Shown: positions 34,560-45,591 of the stretch, in pieces
Position numbering within the stretch: position 1 is the stretch's first letter
How the letters are laid out: every line of letters begins with the position of its first letter
DNA from: Doryteuthis pealeii
Taxonomy: Eukaryota; Mollusca; Cephalopoda; Myopsida; Loliginidae
Assembly: GCA_023376005.1 (NCBI GenBank)
Contig: CM042181.1
Span: forward strand, 1,961,731-2,025,730
DNA: 64,000 nt
Reading direction: 5' to 3'
The notes under the pieces: model-generated
What the model was told of the DNA's origin: nothing
What the model saw: only the letters and a program-made list of their open reading frames with translations
The model's database searches: none
Position numbers and translations under genes: made by a program

Positions 34560-35143
34560 TCCACCCTGTCGGCTGGGGCGTTAGAATGCACCGACTGCAC
34601 CTCTGCAGAGGGATAAGACTCCCCCAATGGGTCCACCTGTTGACCGTAGGTGGCGACCCGTGATGCTTAAGGATTGAACCCAGCAGTTCATGTCTTGCAA
34701 TATTCCACTTTAGGTTTTTCTTGGGCTAGACGGGCGGTCGGAGAGGCCCCCTCCGATCAATTGGCTGGTCACGTCAAGCTCTAGCACCTATATGACTTTC
34801 CCAACCCTATTGCCCTTATGGCAAGCCCCAACCCTTCTTATCATATGGGTACTAGAAGGCGGTGGCTGAGGGTCTACATGTCCTGGGAATGACGTTAAAC
34901 TCTATCTGATGGTGAGGTTCCAGTTCTGGAGGTTTGGGGAATGTGGAGCACCCCTTCATCACCATTGCTCCCAGGTCCACTCTGACCGGAGTGGTAGTAA
35001 CTGTTAGGGTCCCATCCATGGGTTGAATAGAAAAACATGAGTTTATAAACAAAATTGTATTATGCATTAAGAATGAATTTATTTCACAACTTTGTCGGCA
35101 TTAAATGACCCACTGAGGTTGATATGCCGTAAAACAAAACAAA
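34560..35143 (+). mobile_element. Family S retroposon, complete reference copy (584 bp)
   Basis: Bounded by a perfect 12-bp duplication CTGACAGGAACC (34548-34559 and 35144-35155), so the element is a retroposed unit. It starts TCCACCCTGTCGGCTGGGGC and ends GATATGCCGTAAAACAAAAC plus AAA. No protein is encoded. The 3' end resembles that of the LINE at 4284-4900, which may supply the machinery. Its middle (about 34885-34990) is the parent of the 177-bp satellite. The minus frame at 34852-35067 is not a gene. Confidence 0.9.
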
Positions 35144-35274
35144 CTGACAGGAACCGATTTTTTCAGCAGGCTCACCCCACTATCTTTCCTTCTCTCTATA
35201 TTTTCCTTTTTGTTTTTTCTCTTTTTTGATATTGATTTTATTTTATTTCAGTTCCTAATTACAAAACTATTTAA

Positions 35275-35700
35275 CTAGCAAAACCTAGGGATATACCACA
35301 GTATAATAATGTAATTATTACATTTGATACGTTTACTTAAGAACCATTGTTAAATTGTTCAATATCTAAAACGTAAAATACATTTAACTTTCTCTCCGTT
35401 TCCTTTGATATTTCATTATGTTCGAATGAAATAGATTAGCGTTATCGTTACTGCGTGCTCACCCACTCTCCCTATCTTTCCTCTACTCTTTTTTTCTTTA
35501 TATTTTTTTTCTGTGTAGTGTGTATTTTTCTTACCTTTCTTTATGAATAAAGAATGTGGTATATGTGGTTCATTATTTAGCCAAGGGGACAACATTCACA
35601 AGCAATAAGAACACGGCGGATAAGCAATACCCGATAATAAAAATGTACACTTTTATATTACATCTTGGATAATTTGGACAGTCTTATTTATAACCATTAA
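35275..35700 (+). repeat. Dispersed repeat family Y, copy 3
   Basis: GGGATATACCACAGTATAAT, AATAGATTAGCG, a pyrimidine-rich middle and CGGCGGATAAGCAA-type landmarks in the family order. A family N fragment follows at 35725-35830. Confidence 0.7.
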
Positions 35701-35944
35701 TTTTAACGGATGTAAAGAAAATTCATTAAATTCGGTTAATTCATTGATTTTTAATATATTTTTTTCTTTCGGCAGGGTGACATATGATGGAATTTATGCC
35801 CATTAAGTAGGATTTAACCGAACTTTGCATATGTGTTAATCCTTGATTCTCTAGGAACACACAGAATGTTTAACAGTATAGAGTGTTCGGCATGCTATGT
35901 ATTCTGGTTGGTTTGTTTGAGTAAAAAAAAAAAAAAAAAAAAAG

Positions 35945-36090
35945 AAGTGTTTTTTATAAGTTCTTAATGTAAAATTAAAGAAATATTACAGTGGAATGAA
36001 TACGATGCTTTTAAGTCTGTAATTTATTTTGTAAGAATATTACACGTTTTGTTTTATTTGTTTAATTTTTTTACCCCCCCCCCCCCCCCC
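35945..36090 (+). repeat. Dispersed repeat matched at 39440-39580
   Basis: TATAAGTTCTTAATGT, GAATACGATGCTTTTAAGTC, TATTTTGTAAGAATATTA and CTCAGGCAATATCTTTCCAC occur in both places, here with a C run at 36065-36080. Confidence 0.7.
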
Positions 36091-36224
36091 TCAGGCAATA
36101 TCTTTCCACAACTGAACAGACTGATCACTGCTTAACGTTCGTGAACTGACAGGAACCGATGCTTCCAGCAATAGCTTTGATGCTCTGAAATTTATTTTTT
36201 GCACACTATCAATCTCCTTCAAAG

Positions 36225-36880
36225 GTATTTCCATGTCCCAAAACCTGTTAAGTGCATTTCAATGTCCCAAATCCTATTTTTTAAAAAGGCCTTTCCAATG
36301 TCCAATCCCTATTTTTTTAAAAGGCATTTCCAATGTCCCAAACCCTTTTTTTAAAAAAGGCATTTCCAATGTCCCCAAACCCCTATTTTTTTAAAAGGCA
36401 TTTGTCCCAAACCGATTTTTTTAAAAGGCATTTCCAATGCCAAACCGAATTTTTTTAAAAGGCATCCCAATGTCCAAACCGATTTTTTTAAAAGGCATTT
36501 CCAAATGTCCCAAACCCTATTTTTTTTTTAAAGGCATTTCCAATGTCCCAAACCCTATTTTTTAAAGCATTTCCAATGTCCCAAACCCTTTTTTGGAATA
36601 CATTTTTTAGCCTCTTCAATGTATTTCTAGAGTTCAAACCCTCTTCAAAACATGCCTTTAGGTAAAATCCTTTTCAATTTATTTCCATAGACCAAACCCT
36701 CTCCTATACATTTCCAATGTCCAAAACCCTTTTAACGCATGCCTAGAGGCAAAATCCTTTCCCACCGTAGTTGTATAACCAAAAATATTTTCTACTATAT
36801 TTCTATAGTCCAAATACATTCCAATGAATTTCTATAACTCTCTCCAATGCATTTTTATAACCACAAAATCCTTTCTCAAA
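36225..36880 (+). repeat. 33-36 bp minisatellite
   Basis: The unit is close to AAAGGCATTTCCAATGTCCC plus AAACCCTATTTTTTT, regular from 36225 to about 36600. More diverged units (TTTCCAATGTCC, AAACCCT) continue to about 36880. Confidence 0.85.
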
Positions 36881-36889
36881 GTTAGATAA

Positions 36890-37375
36890 TCATAATAGGC
36901 CGAAATGTACATACAGAGAATGACTTTTTCTCGATTTGTTTACGCTTTACATTCGAACAGATATATTCGCCTAACTCATTAATTATCAACTAATTAATTT
37001 TCAAATTAGATATGACTTCATTCAAGCACAAAAATTGTCGGCATAGCCATATCAAACAAACTGTTTGTGTACTCTCATACTGTCGTGCAGCAAGTCTCCA
37101 AAAATGTAGGATATATCAGTTTATAAACAGCGCGAGAAATCTGGGAAGACCAGCTAGTGTAACGGTTAGAATCCCCCGCCTGTCAGCCAAGCACACACAA
37201 AGCGTTTTTCCAGTCTATAACTCTGCTGATGAGGCATAATAGGACGAAATGTACATACAGAGATTGACTTTTTCTCGATTTGTTTACGCTTTACATTTGA
37301 ACAGATATATTCGCCTTATTGATTAATTATCAACTGATTAATTTTCAAATTAGGTATGACTTCAATTAAGCACAT
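36890..37375 (+). mobile_element. Hammerhead-bearing tandem element (retrozyme-like)
   Basis: A segment of about 140 bp is directly repeated at 36890-37030 and 37235-37375 (CGAAATGTACATACAGAG, TTTTCTCGATTTGTTTACGC, TTAATTATCAACT). Between them lies a tRNA-like region with A-box-like TAGTGTAACGGTTAGAATCC at 37154-37173. The period is 345 bp. A hammerhead ribozyme spans the start of the second repeat. Homologous to the element at 60759-61305. Confidence 0.75.
37221..37262 (+). ncRNA. Hammerhead ribozyme, type I (weakened stem II)
   Basis: Stem I is CTCTG (37221-37225) with CAGAG (37258-37262). The core is CTGATGA (37226-37232) and GAA (37246-37248). Stem II region 37233-37245 reads GGCATAATAGGAC and is partly mismatched compared with GGCC/GGCC in the 60.9-kb homologue. 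The very short stem III is ATG/CAT within 37249-37256. Predicted cleavage follows A37257. Probably less active than its relatives. Confidence 0.7.
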
Positions 37376-37497
37376 ATTCCCCAAAAATAATTATAAGTGT
37401 ATTGTTCTAATAAAAATCTCACTACGATTTGCTGTTTTTTGCTGGGTTACAGTTTCATACAAATCTAATGAGAACTTTTGTAATATTTTTATTGTTA

Positions 37498-38395
37498 TCT
37501 CTTATTATAATGGAGATTGTGTTTTTTTCTGTCTGTAACCGAAACTAAATCACTACTCAAGTCACAATTCCCTTAGTAATTGACGTCATATTCACCATGA
37601 ATTTATCCTTATTTTAACCTCAAAAATTGTTTACATTATTTATACTGTTAACCATATCTACATGATATTTTCCACGTACCCCACTTGTACGGGTCAGGCA
37701 CAAAGTCCCTATTAACGTGGGACCACCCACGAGCCGAAGCCCATGGAGTGGCAGGTGAAAAATTGCGTCGATCCCGTCGGCATTCCCCCTCAAGGGGGGC
37801 GCCTCAGGCACTGGGCAATAAACCCAGCCCTGCCCCTTTAAATCGAGGGGGCAGGTGTTGCCTGGGGGGATGGCTCCCTGGGATCGACGCCGTTAATTAT
37901 AGCAATGGTCCGGAGGCCGAAGCCACTGTTGACCATATTTACATACTAATAACATGCAATTATATTTATATATACAACAAAATAGCGGTTTACAGTGTGA
38001 ACGGGAAGGCTAATTTGCATATTGATATTAAAAATGTAATTTTAATAAATATATGCTTAGTATTATTGATTTCTAATTGTTTGGTTTTATTTTAATGAAT
38101 ATAAGCAAAAATCTCTTCAATCAATCTTAAAAGCAATCCATTAACAAGAAAAATAACTGTCATTTTATTCTTTACTTCCTCTTTTAACTAAATACTTAAA
38201 TTAGAAAAAATAACAATGAAAGACGAGAGTGATGGAAGAGTAAATTGCAGTTCTATTTTTCGATTATACCCGCCTCTGTTTCAAATCTTTTTATCTGCAT
38301 TCTTATTTAGTTTCATTAGCGTTTCTAATTTAATACGATATTTCATTACATTAAAACTTAAATACTTGCACCCGAAGGGTGCATATATTTGCTAG
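37498..38395 (+). mobile_element. Helitron family 1 carrying a family G insertion (898 bp)
   Basis: 5' TC of TCTTATTATAATGGAGATTG, 3' hairpin GCACCCGAAGGGTGC then CTAG, between A and T. A 262-bp family G element sits inside at 37664-37925. No transposase is encoded, and frames such as 37685-38095 are spurious. Confidence 0.88.
37664..37925 (+). repeat. Family G retroposon inside the Helitron
   Basis: Bounded by near-identical 19-bp copies of CTGTTRACCATATYTACAT (37645-37663 and 37926-37944), the mark of retroposition. The body is GC-rich (TACCCCACTTGTACGGGTC, GGGATCGACGCCGTTAATTA). The same 262-bp insert occupies the same Helitron site at 51096-51357. Confidence 0.85.
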
Positions 38396-38559
38396 TTCAA
38401 ATAAATAACCAGTCTTAAATATTCATTACTTTTAGTGAGAAATATGAACATCAGTATTTTAGTTTAGGGTTATTGCAGTTATTTGGAATATATTTCATAG
38501 CGCACAGAAGTTTTATTACTTTGAAAGCTGCTACGAGTCACAACAAGAGCTCTCGTAGG

Positions 38560-38855
38560 TTGCATGTAGCTACGGCCAGCGCCGGGGGTCCAGTGGCTTC
38601 AGCCCTGGATCTTTACAAGTTGGGGGCGTCGATCCCAGGGGCTGTCCCGCTAGGCAATGCCTGTCCCCTCGATTTGGAGGGGCAGGGCTGCGTTTATTGC
38701 TCAGCGCTTGGTGGGGAATGCCGACGGGATCGACAATTTTTTCCACCTGCTACCGATGAGTCTCGGCTTGTGGGTGGTCCTACGTAAATAGGGCCTTTGT
38801 GCCGGACCTTGTACAAGTGGGGTACGAGGAAAATACCATATAGCCTGCGTATGCA
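38560..38855 (-). repeat. Family G copy
   Basis: Reverse complement of the 262-bp family G element: GGCGTCGATCCCAGGGGCTG, GGGGAATGCCGACGGGATCG and CTTGTACAAGTGGGGTACG. Frames at 38473-38787 and 38694-38883 are inside it. Confidence 0.75.
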
Positions 38856-38884
38856 AGGCCTGCGGCAATAATTCATTCAACATT

Positions 38885-39135
38885 TTTAATTCTCAGGATT
38901 TTTTAGATGAGGCTTGATAATCTGTATTATTCGGACTATTGTCCTCATCTTTGTTATCTGTACAATGTTTTGGCCGATGTGTCCTTCCTAAGGTATTGCT
39001 TTTCGGACTCGGGAGCCTTTTTGAACTCTGAAACATTCTTGTCGTAATCGGGAGCGACTACTGAACTTTGAACCCAACCCTTTTGTCAATCCACGTAGGT
39101 ATCCTGTCCTCATTCCGCTAACTATAGGTGGGTAC
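38885..39135 (-). repeat. Repeat family H with hammerhead-like core
   Basis: Shares TTCGGACTATTGTCCTCATC (38930-38949) with copies at 19729, 29766, 44864 and 48396, and TTTTCGGACTCGGGAGCC through CATTCCGCTAACTATAG with 44930-45060. On the minus strand the core reads GATGA, a GGAC/GTCC hairpin, then GAA, lacking the first two bases of a canonical hammerhead. Confidence 0.65.
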
Positions 39136-39782
39136 AAGTGTTATGGCATACAGACAGTATGAGATATATTTCATGCTACGTCACATTTATTTTAAAAAGT
39201 ATGAAAAATCAATTAAGAGTCAAATTTTCAAAAACTTTTATACTTATTTACCTTTAGATGAATATATATTTAAAATAGTTTTTTCTTAAAATATATTAGG
39301 GGAAATATTTTTTCTAGGTCATTCTAGTTATTCAATTTTATAAAATCCTTACAAAATATATTTTACTCGTACGATTTTGAATTTGTCTATCAAGATAAGA
39401 GTCTAAATAATTAAATCATTTTTTTTTTAGAAACGTTCTATAAGTTCTTAATGTCGTAAAACAAAACATTACAGTGGAAGGAATACGATGCTTTTTAAGT
39501 CAGTAATTTATTTTGTAAGAATATTAAACGTTTTATTTTATCTGTTTAAATTTTCCTATACCCCTCAGGCAATATCTTTCCACCTCCTCCCATTGTTAGA
39601 TTTTCTGCCTAAACGTGGCAAAATCGATGATTCTTTTAGTGCATTTTTGTCTACAATCTTTTAAGCAATGGTACAAATTAAAGATCTAATTTTTAATATC
39701 AGTACTAAATAGACGAATGCACAAATTTTATATTTTATGCAATTCGATTTTTTGAAAAGTGAAAAATCGACCTACCATAATA
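39136..39782. other. AT-rich DNA with two dispersed repeats
   Basis: 39165-39315 is an inverted match of 50300-50425 (AAATATATTAGGGGAAATAT against ATATTTCCCCTAATATATTT). 39440-39580 matches 35952-36090. No gene is seen. Confidence 0.6.
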
Positions 39783-40434
39783 TCTTATTATAATGGAGAT
39801 TGTGTGTCTCTGTCAGTAACCGAAATTATATTGTTAATCAAGTCAATATTCCATTAGTTATTTACGCCACATTCTATTATTTATTTTTTATTTAAACTAC
39901 AATTATTAATAAAATTGTTTTCCATTAATAATACAGTTGACCATATCTACATACGGTTTGGCAAATTGGGATTATTAACTTGTAATGATCCAGGGCCGAA
40001 GCACTCATACTATTAACACGCAATTGTATCTATATATTCAACAAAATAGCAGTTTACATGGTGAATGGGAAGGCTAATTTGCATATTGATATTAAAAGTT
40101 TGATTTTAATAAATATGTGCTTAGTATTATTGATTTCTAATTATCTTGATGAATATGACCAAAAATCTCTTCAATAAATCTTAAAAGAAATCTCTTAAAA
40201 AGAAAGAATAACTTTGATTTTATTCTTTACTTCCTAATTAACTAAATAGTTAAATTAGGAAAATTTGATTGAAGAGTTAGTTTCAAAGTTATGCTATTTT
40301 AAAAAAATATACCCCCTTTGTTTCAAATCTTTTTATCTTCATTCTTATTTAGTTTCATTAGTCTTCTTAATTTAATATATTTCATTACAGTAAAACTTAA
40401 ATACTTGCACCCGGAGGGTGCATATTCTTGCTAG
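39783..40434 (+). mobile_element. Helitron family 1, first of a tandem pair
   Basis: 5' TCTTATTATAATGGAGATTG and 3' hairpin GCACCCGGAGGGTGC before CTAG, between A and T. The next Helitron begins two bases later. Confidence 0.88.
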
Positions 40435-40436
40435 TA

Positions 40437-41031
40437 TCTTATAATCGAGATTGTATGCGTCTGTAACCGAAACTATATAACTACTCAATCCACATTCTCC
40501 ATGAATTTATTTTTATTTAAACCTCAATTATCAAAAAAAATATTTTACATTGCTAATACTGTTAACTATATCTACATACGTGCAAGTAGTATTTATATAT
40601 ACAACAAAATAACGGTTTACAGTGTGAACGGGAGGGCTAATTCGCATATTGATAAAAAAAATTAAAAAAAAATTACATTTTAATAAATATGTTTTTAGTA
40701 TTATTGATTTCTAATTGTTTGGTTTTATCTTTTGAATATTATAAAAAATTATCTGGGATAAATCTCAAAAGAAATCTATAAAGAAATTACTAATTTTATT
40801 CTTTATTTCCTATTTTAACTAAATAGTTAAATTAGGTAAATTTAGCAATGAAAGGTTGGAGTGGTGGATGAGTACGTTTTAGTTGATCTATCTTTTGATT
40901 ATACCCCCCTTTCTGTTTCAAATCTTTTTATCTGCATTCTTATTTAGTTTCATTAGCCTAATTTGATGCAATATTTTATTAGATTAAACCATTAATACTT
41001 GCACCCGCCGGAGGATGCATATATTTACTAG
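40437..41031 (+). mobile_element. Helitron family 1, second of a tandem pair
   Basis: Starts TCTTATAATCGAGATTG (diverged) and ends in GCACCCGCCGGAGGATGC with a slightly damaged hairpin, then CTAG and T. It ends 43 bp from the stop codon of FEM-1 paralogue B. Confidence 0.85.
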
Positions 41032-41074
41032 TATAGTTTAATTTGACAAAAAAAAATTACGTCTGCTACTCTGA

Positions 41075-42791
41075 TTATGAAACTTGATTTTCCCTAGAAA
41101 TTTCTCTTGTCCAACGAGGATTATCTATAACCGAAAGACCTTCAGCATCTACGTGAGTTATGAGAGCACCATATTCTCTAAGAATATTAACAATTTCCCG
41201 GAGGACCTCCTGGGGGGCATGTTTTACGGCGTACATAAGAGGGGTGCGACGGAACTGGTCCTCAGTGTCGACTATATCATTGGTTTCGAGCAGAACCCGA
41301 ATGAGGCTCACCAAGTCCTCTGGTTGGGATTTACACATCTTCATGGCACAGTGCAACAGAGACTGGTTGTTGACGACGCGGGGGTCTGTCTTTGTTAGTT
41401 TTACAACAACACAGCGATACCGTTCCAGCCACTCCGGGGGAAGGTCCATCGATTTGATCATGGACGTCATTGTCAGGAAAGTATTAACTACATTAGAGAA
41501 ATGACCGTCTTCGATCCGGGGGTCACGAGAATATTGGTCCTCGAGAAAGAGCCACATCTCTTCTGTTGCTTCGGCTATCAATTTGTAAAGTTCAAAGGCC
41601 TCGGTTTTATAATCGGGGTTTGTAGCGATTGCGGTGAAGAGAGACAGGAAGTGCCCTGCACACATCGAAATATAAATGGGTCTTATTGATTGATAATGCT
41701 CTTGGATGTAGTTTATGAACTGCTTGAAATTGCGCCGTTTCTGGCTCCGTTTAGCGATCAGAGCCGCCTGTAAAAGAACGCGGAGGTAGACGCTGTTATC
41801 TATACCGAGAATTCGTTCGATCACCAGGAGAGCTTGTATAGCAAGATCTAACGGCTGGTTTTGCAGTGCTTGCAGATCTGATTCCGAGGAGAATTCCAGG
41901 AGAAATCGTAGATCAACTCGAGCGGTAAAGTTGTTTTCGCCAACCGGTCTCCCCTACGTTCTAAAGCACCACTCCACAGTGCAAGCATTGGCACTTGAGC
42001 GCCTACCAGACAAGCCCCTAGAACCTCTATGGCCTCTATCCTTTCAAGTTCGGAGTAGGTTTTATTCTTCGAGAGATACATAACTGCCGAATGGTTCATC
42101 TCAGTCGCCGCATACATTAACGGTGTCAGGCCCTCGTGGGATTTTATCAGAACATCGGCCCCAGCATTGACCAGAATTTTGAGACTATTCATCTCCTGCC
42201 CTGCGATGGCAACGTGAAGAGCCGTGAAACAATCCTTATCCTGGTGGTTGATCACTGCACCCTGTGCTAACAAAAAGCGACAAACCTCGCTAGATAACGC
42301 TGCAGACATCAGGGGGCTACCACCGTTAGGGCAAGGTTTGTTAATATCGGCCCCTAGCCGAATCATTATCTTCACGAATTCTAGGTTCCCACATAAGACA
42401 GCGAGCATTAGGGGCGAATAGGGGCCGTCAAAATCCTCATTGATATCATCCATATTCTGAGCGATCAGTTTTACCAGGGCGATATTATTACCGAGCATAG
42501 CAACCGTTAGAGGATGCCGACTATTTTTCCAGGAGTCACACATCTTGCGACGTCCTTGTCGGAGACAATGCTCAAGGATAAAGTTGGATATGTCAACCCT
42601 GTTGTGTTTTATGGCAAAAGAGAGGGGCGTGTGTCCGTTTACTGTAGCGTTTAATAGGCTTGTACAGTGTTGGAGACTAAGGGTTTTGAGGGTATCTTCG
42701 AGCTTATCAAGGGAATCCTCAAAGATCAAACTAAATATGACTTTGAGAAGTCTTGGAACGGATCTTCTATGGAGAGCGCCGGTTTGGGATG
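41075..42791 (-). CDS. FEM-1-like ankyrin-repeat protein, paralogue B, main exon
   Basis: Collinear with paralogue A. N-terminal ankyrins (HTPLSFAIKHN, SPLMLAVLCGN, GSPLMSAALSSE, FTALHVAIAGQE, LTPLMYAATEMN) precede the FEM-1 middle region (EAIEVLGACLVG, then LLVIERILGIDNS). C-terminal ankyrins follow (QSLLHCAMKM, DTEDQFRRTPLMYAVKH, LREYGALITHV). The exon starts at acceptor TTCTCTTTCAG (42792-42802) in the same phase as A and pairs with a first exon at 47927-47936. Oddities: one base is missing near 41900 (after IYDFS), shifting frame; and the protein stops soon after the last ankyrin, without A's PEVLEDFANLH-like ending, next to a Helitron. If real, B has lost the region expected to contact CUL2. 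A pseudogene or sequence error is possible. Confidence 0.8.
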
Positions 42792-42795
42792 CTGA

Positions 42796-44820
42796 AAGAG
42801 AAAAAACAAATTAATAGATTTAGATGATGGTAAGATATATATTAAAGAAAAGGTCTGCAAGTGGTTTCAATTTAGTATTCAAGTTAACTGACTAGAATTA
42901 ACTAGTAGGATTTATTAACCATCTCCCAACCACTATCCAAGAAATGACTATGTACTAAAAATTTAGTATTAAATAATTTCTCGATTTTTACGATGGAATC
43001 CTCCAGGATAAAGCCAAATTTTACATTGAGTAATCTTAGAACGGATCTTTTATTGAGAATACCGTTTTGGGTTCCTGAAAAAAAAAAATTAATTTAGGAG
43101 CTGGTATTATAAAAGAAAAAAAATCTGCAAGGTTTTTTTTAGTATTCTAATTAATTGACTAGAATTAACCAGTAGGATTTATTACCCATCTCCCAACCGC
43201 TATCCTGTAAATGACTGTATTAAAATAAACATCTGTTACATATTAATTGGATCCCTATTACTTTTTAAGATAGTATAGAAATCCTTATGGCAATCAGTAC
43301 AGCTGATGGCCTTGAGAGTGAGTGACAATGCTTGACCTCACTCTCACCTTGCGTTCTGGGATGAACGTGAGAATCGGAAGCGATAGAAAGCCCCTTCTGG
43401 TTTAAGGTGTAAGCAACTCAGTTAGTGGCAGTTAGTCAGTTGAGAGTTAGGACTGAAGCTAGCAAGATGTGACTCTCCGCGCGCATTTGTCTGGTCTGGG
43501 GTTCCAGAATAAAATAACATCCAAAGTAAATCGAAGTCTTGTTGTTATTACTAAAAGCTAACAATGACACAAGGCTTCTGATAAGAAATGGTCCCCAGCA
43601 GAACCAGACACGGAATCTCCAGATAAGAAAGACCAGACGAGACCATTAGAAGATAGATGATAGAAGTACCAAGCCGGCCAAAAGAGAAGTACGTAACACA
43701 TCAACATTAAATAATTTCTCGATCTATCGATTGAATCCGTCAAGATAAAGCCAAATATTACTTTCAGTAGTCTTGGAACGGATCTATGAAAAATTAATTT
43801 GGGTTCCTGAAAGAAATTTAAAAAAAATCAAATTAATATATTTAGAAGCTGGTAAGATATATTATAAAGAAAAAGTCTGCAAGTGCTTGCAATTTTTAGT
43901 ATTCTATTAATTGACTAGAATTAACCAGTAGGATTTATTAACCATCTCTCAACCACTATCCTGGAAATGACTATGTATTAAAAATTCTGCATTGAATAAT
44001 TTCGATTTTTACGATGGAATCTAAGATAAAACCAAATATTACTTTTAATGTCTGAACAAAACTGAGAAAACTGGTTTGGGTGTCTGCGAGAAATTTAAAA
44101 AAAAAAAAAAAAAAAAAAAATTTTAGAAACTTAATATATATCTATCTATTATAAAAAGAAAAAGTCTACAAGTGGTTTCAATTTTTGCTATTCTAATTAA
44201 TTGACTAGAAATTAACCAGTAGGATATATTAACCATCTCCAACCACTACCCTGGAAATGACTATGTATTGAAATAAACATTAACATTAAATAATTTCTCG
44301 ATCTTATCGATTGAATCCTCCAAGATATATTACTTTCAGAAGTCTTGGAACGGATCTATGAAGAAACTAATTTGGCTTCATGAAAGAAATAAAAAAAATC
44401 ATTAATAGATTTAGATTATGGTAAGATGTATATTATAAAGAAAATTCAGCAAGTGCTTTCAATTTTTAGTATTCTAGTTAACTGACTAGAATTAACTAGT
44501 AGGATTTATTAACCATCTCCCAACCACTATCCTGGAAATGACCGTATTAAAAATTCAGCATTAAATAATTTCTCGATTTTTACGATGGAATCGAAGATAA
44601 CACCAAATATTACTTTGAGTAATCTTTGATCAAAACTTCTGAGAATGTTGGTTTTGGTTTCTGCGAGAAATTGAAAAAAAACAGATTTAAAAAACCGGTA
44701 AAGATATATATTATAAAGAAAAGTCTACAATTGATTTCAATTTTTTATTCTAATTAATTGACTAGAATTAACTGTAGGATTTATTAACCATCTCCCAACC
44801 ACTATCCTGGAAATGAACAT
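42796..44820 (-). repeat. Tandem copies of the exon-2 boundary in intron B
   Basis: Units of about 275-295 bp repeat upstream of exon 2. Each contains TTGACTAGAATTAAC, AACCATCTCCCAACCACTAT and a decayed copy of the first 60-90 nt of exon 2. The exon-edge copies lie near 43000-43076, 43725-43808, 44010-44085, 44305-44380 and 44580-44662. AG acceptor dinucleotides survive in four (43075, 43807, 44084, 44661) and are lost in the 44380 copy. An LTR-like repeat splits the array at 43237-43690. Confidence 0.8.
43237..43690 (+). repeat. LTR-like dispersed repeat, copy 2
   Basis: Matches 20190-20660 over its full length: GATGGCCTTGAGAGTGAGTG, AAGCCCCTTCTGGTTTAAGG, AATAAAATAAC, AATCGAAGTCTTGTTG. It is inserted between units of the intron tandem array. 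The minus frame at 43558-43743 is not supported. Confidence 0.55.
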
Positions 44821-44839
44821 CTTTATTAAAATGAACATC

Positions 44840-45185
44840 TCAGCATTAGTATTATCTGCGTTATTCGGACTATTGTCCCCATCTTCATTGTTATTTACAA
44901 CGTTTCGGCCGATATACCCTCCGGCCTTCAGGTATTTCTTGTCGGACTCGGGAACCTTCTTTCGAACTCGGAGCTTTGTCGTATTCGGGAGCCATCACAG
45001 AACTTTGAACCTAACCCTTTATTCCACGGGGGTATCCTGTTCTCATTCCGCTAACCATAGCTGGGGTAGGTAGCTGTGTTAATTATTTTTCTAACTGCTT
45101 TCACTCAGGATTGAACTCTGGTACCAGAGATAACTGTCACTTAGAACTGTTTTAACCTAACTGCCTAATCTACTCGGCCATGTGT
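44840..45185 (-). repeat. Repeat family H with tRNA-like head
   Basis: On the minus strand a Leu/Ser-type tRNA-like region (45095-45180; A-box TGGCCGAGTAGATTAGGCA, B-box GAGTTCAATCC) precedes the family H body. The hammerhead-like core (GATGGGGACAATAGTCCGAA) is at 44864-44883. The frame at 44813-45073 is not supported. Confidence 0.65.
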
Positions 45186-45231
45186 CCAATTTTTATGAAA
45201 TGCTTTTCTTTCGTTGGATCTACAACAATCA

Positions 45232-45590
45232 TGTTAGCAGTACCTGTGAGTATAACACAGTATGTTAATTCAATCACAACAATGGTTGATATGTTTACTT
45301 AAGAGCTATTGCAGAAATAGTTCAATATGTAAGAAGTATAAGAATCTGGATTTAACTGCCTCTTTCCTTCAGGTTCGATTGAAATAGATTAGCCTTATCG
45401 CTTCCACCCACTATCTTTACCCTACTCTTTCATCCTAATATTTTCCAGGGTAGCATGTCCTTTTTAAGGAAAACAGAATGGTCTCCTATTTAGCCGAGGT
45501 AATGAAATATTAGAAATTAAAATTCGGCGGATAAGCAACACCAGATAATCAGATTTACATTTTGGACGCTCTCGTTTTTAAGCTGTGGGA
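45232..45590 (+). repeat. Dispersed repeat family Y, copy 4
   Basis: TAACACAGTATGTTAATT, AATAGATTAGCC, a pyrimidine-rich middle and TTCGGCGGATAAGCAAC in family order. Confidence 0.65.
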
Positions 45591-45591
45591 A

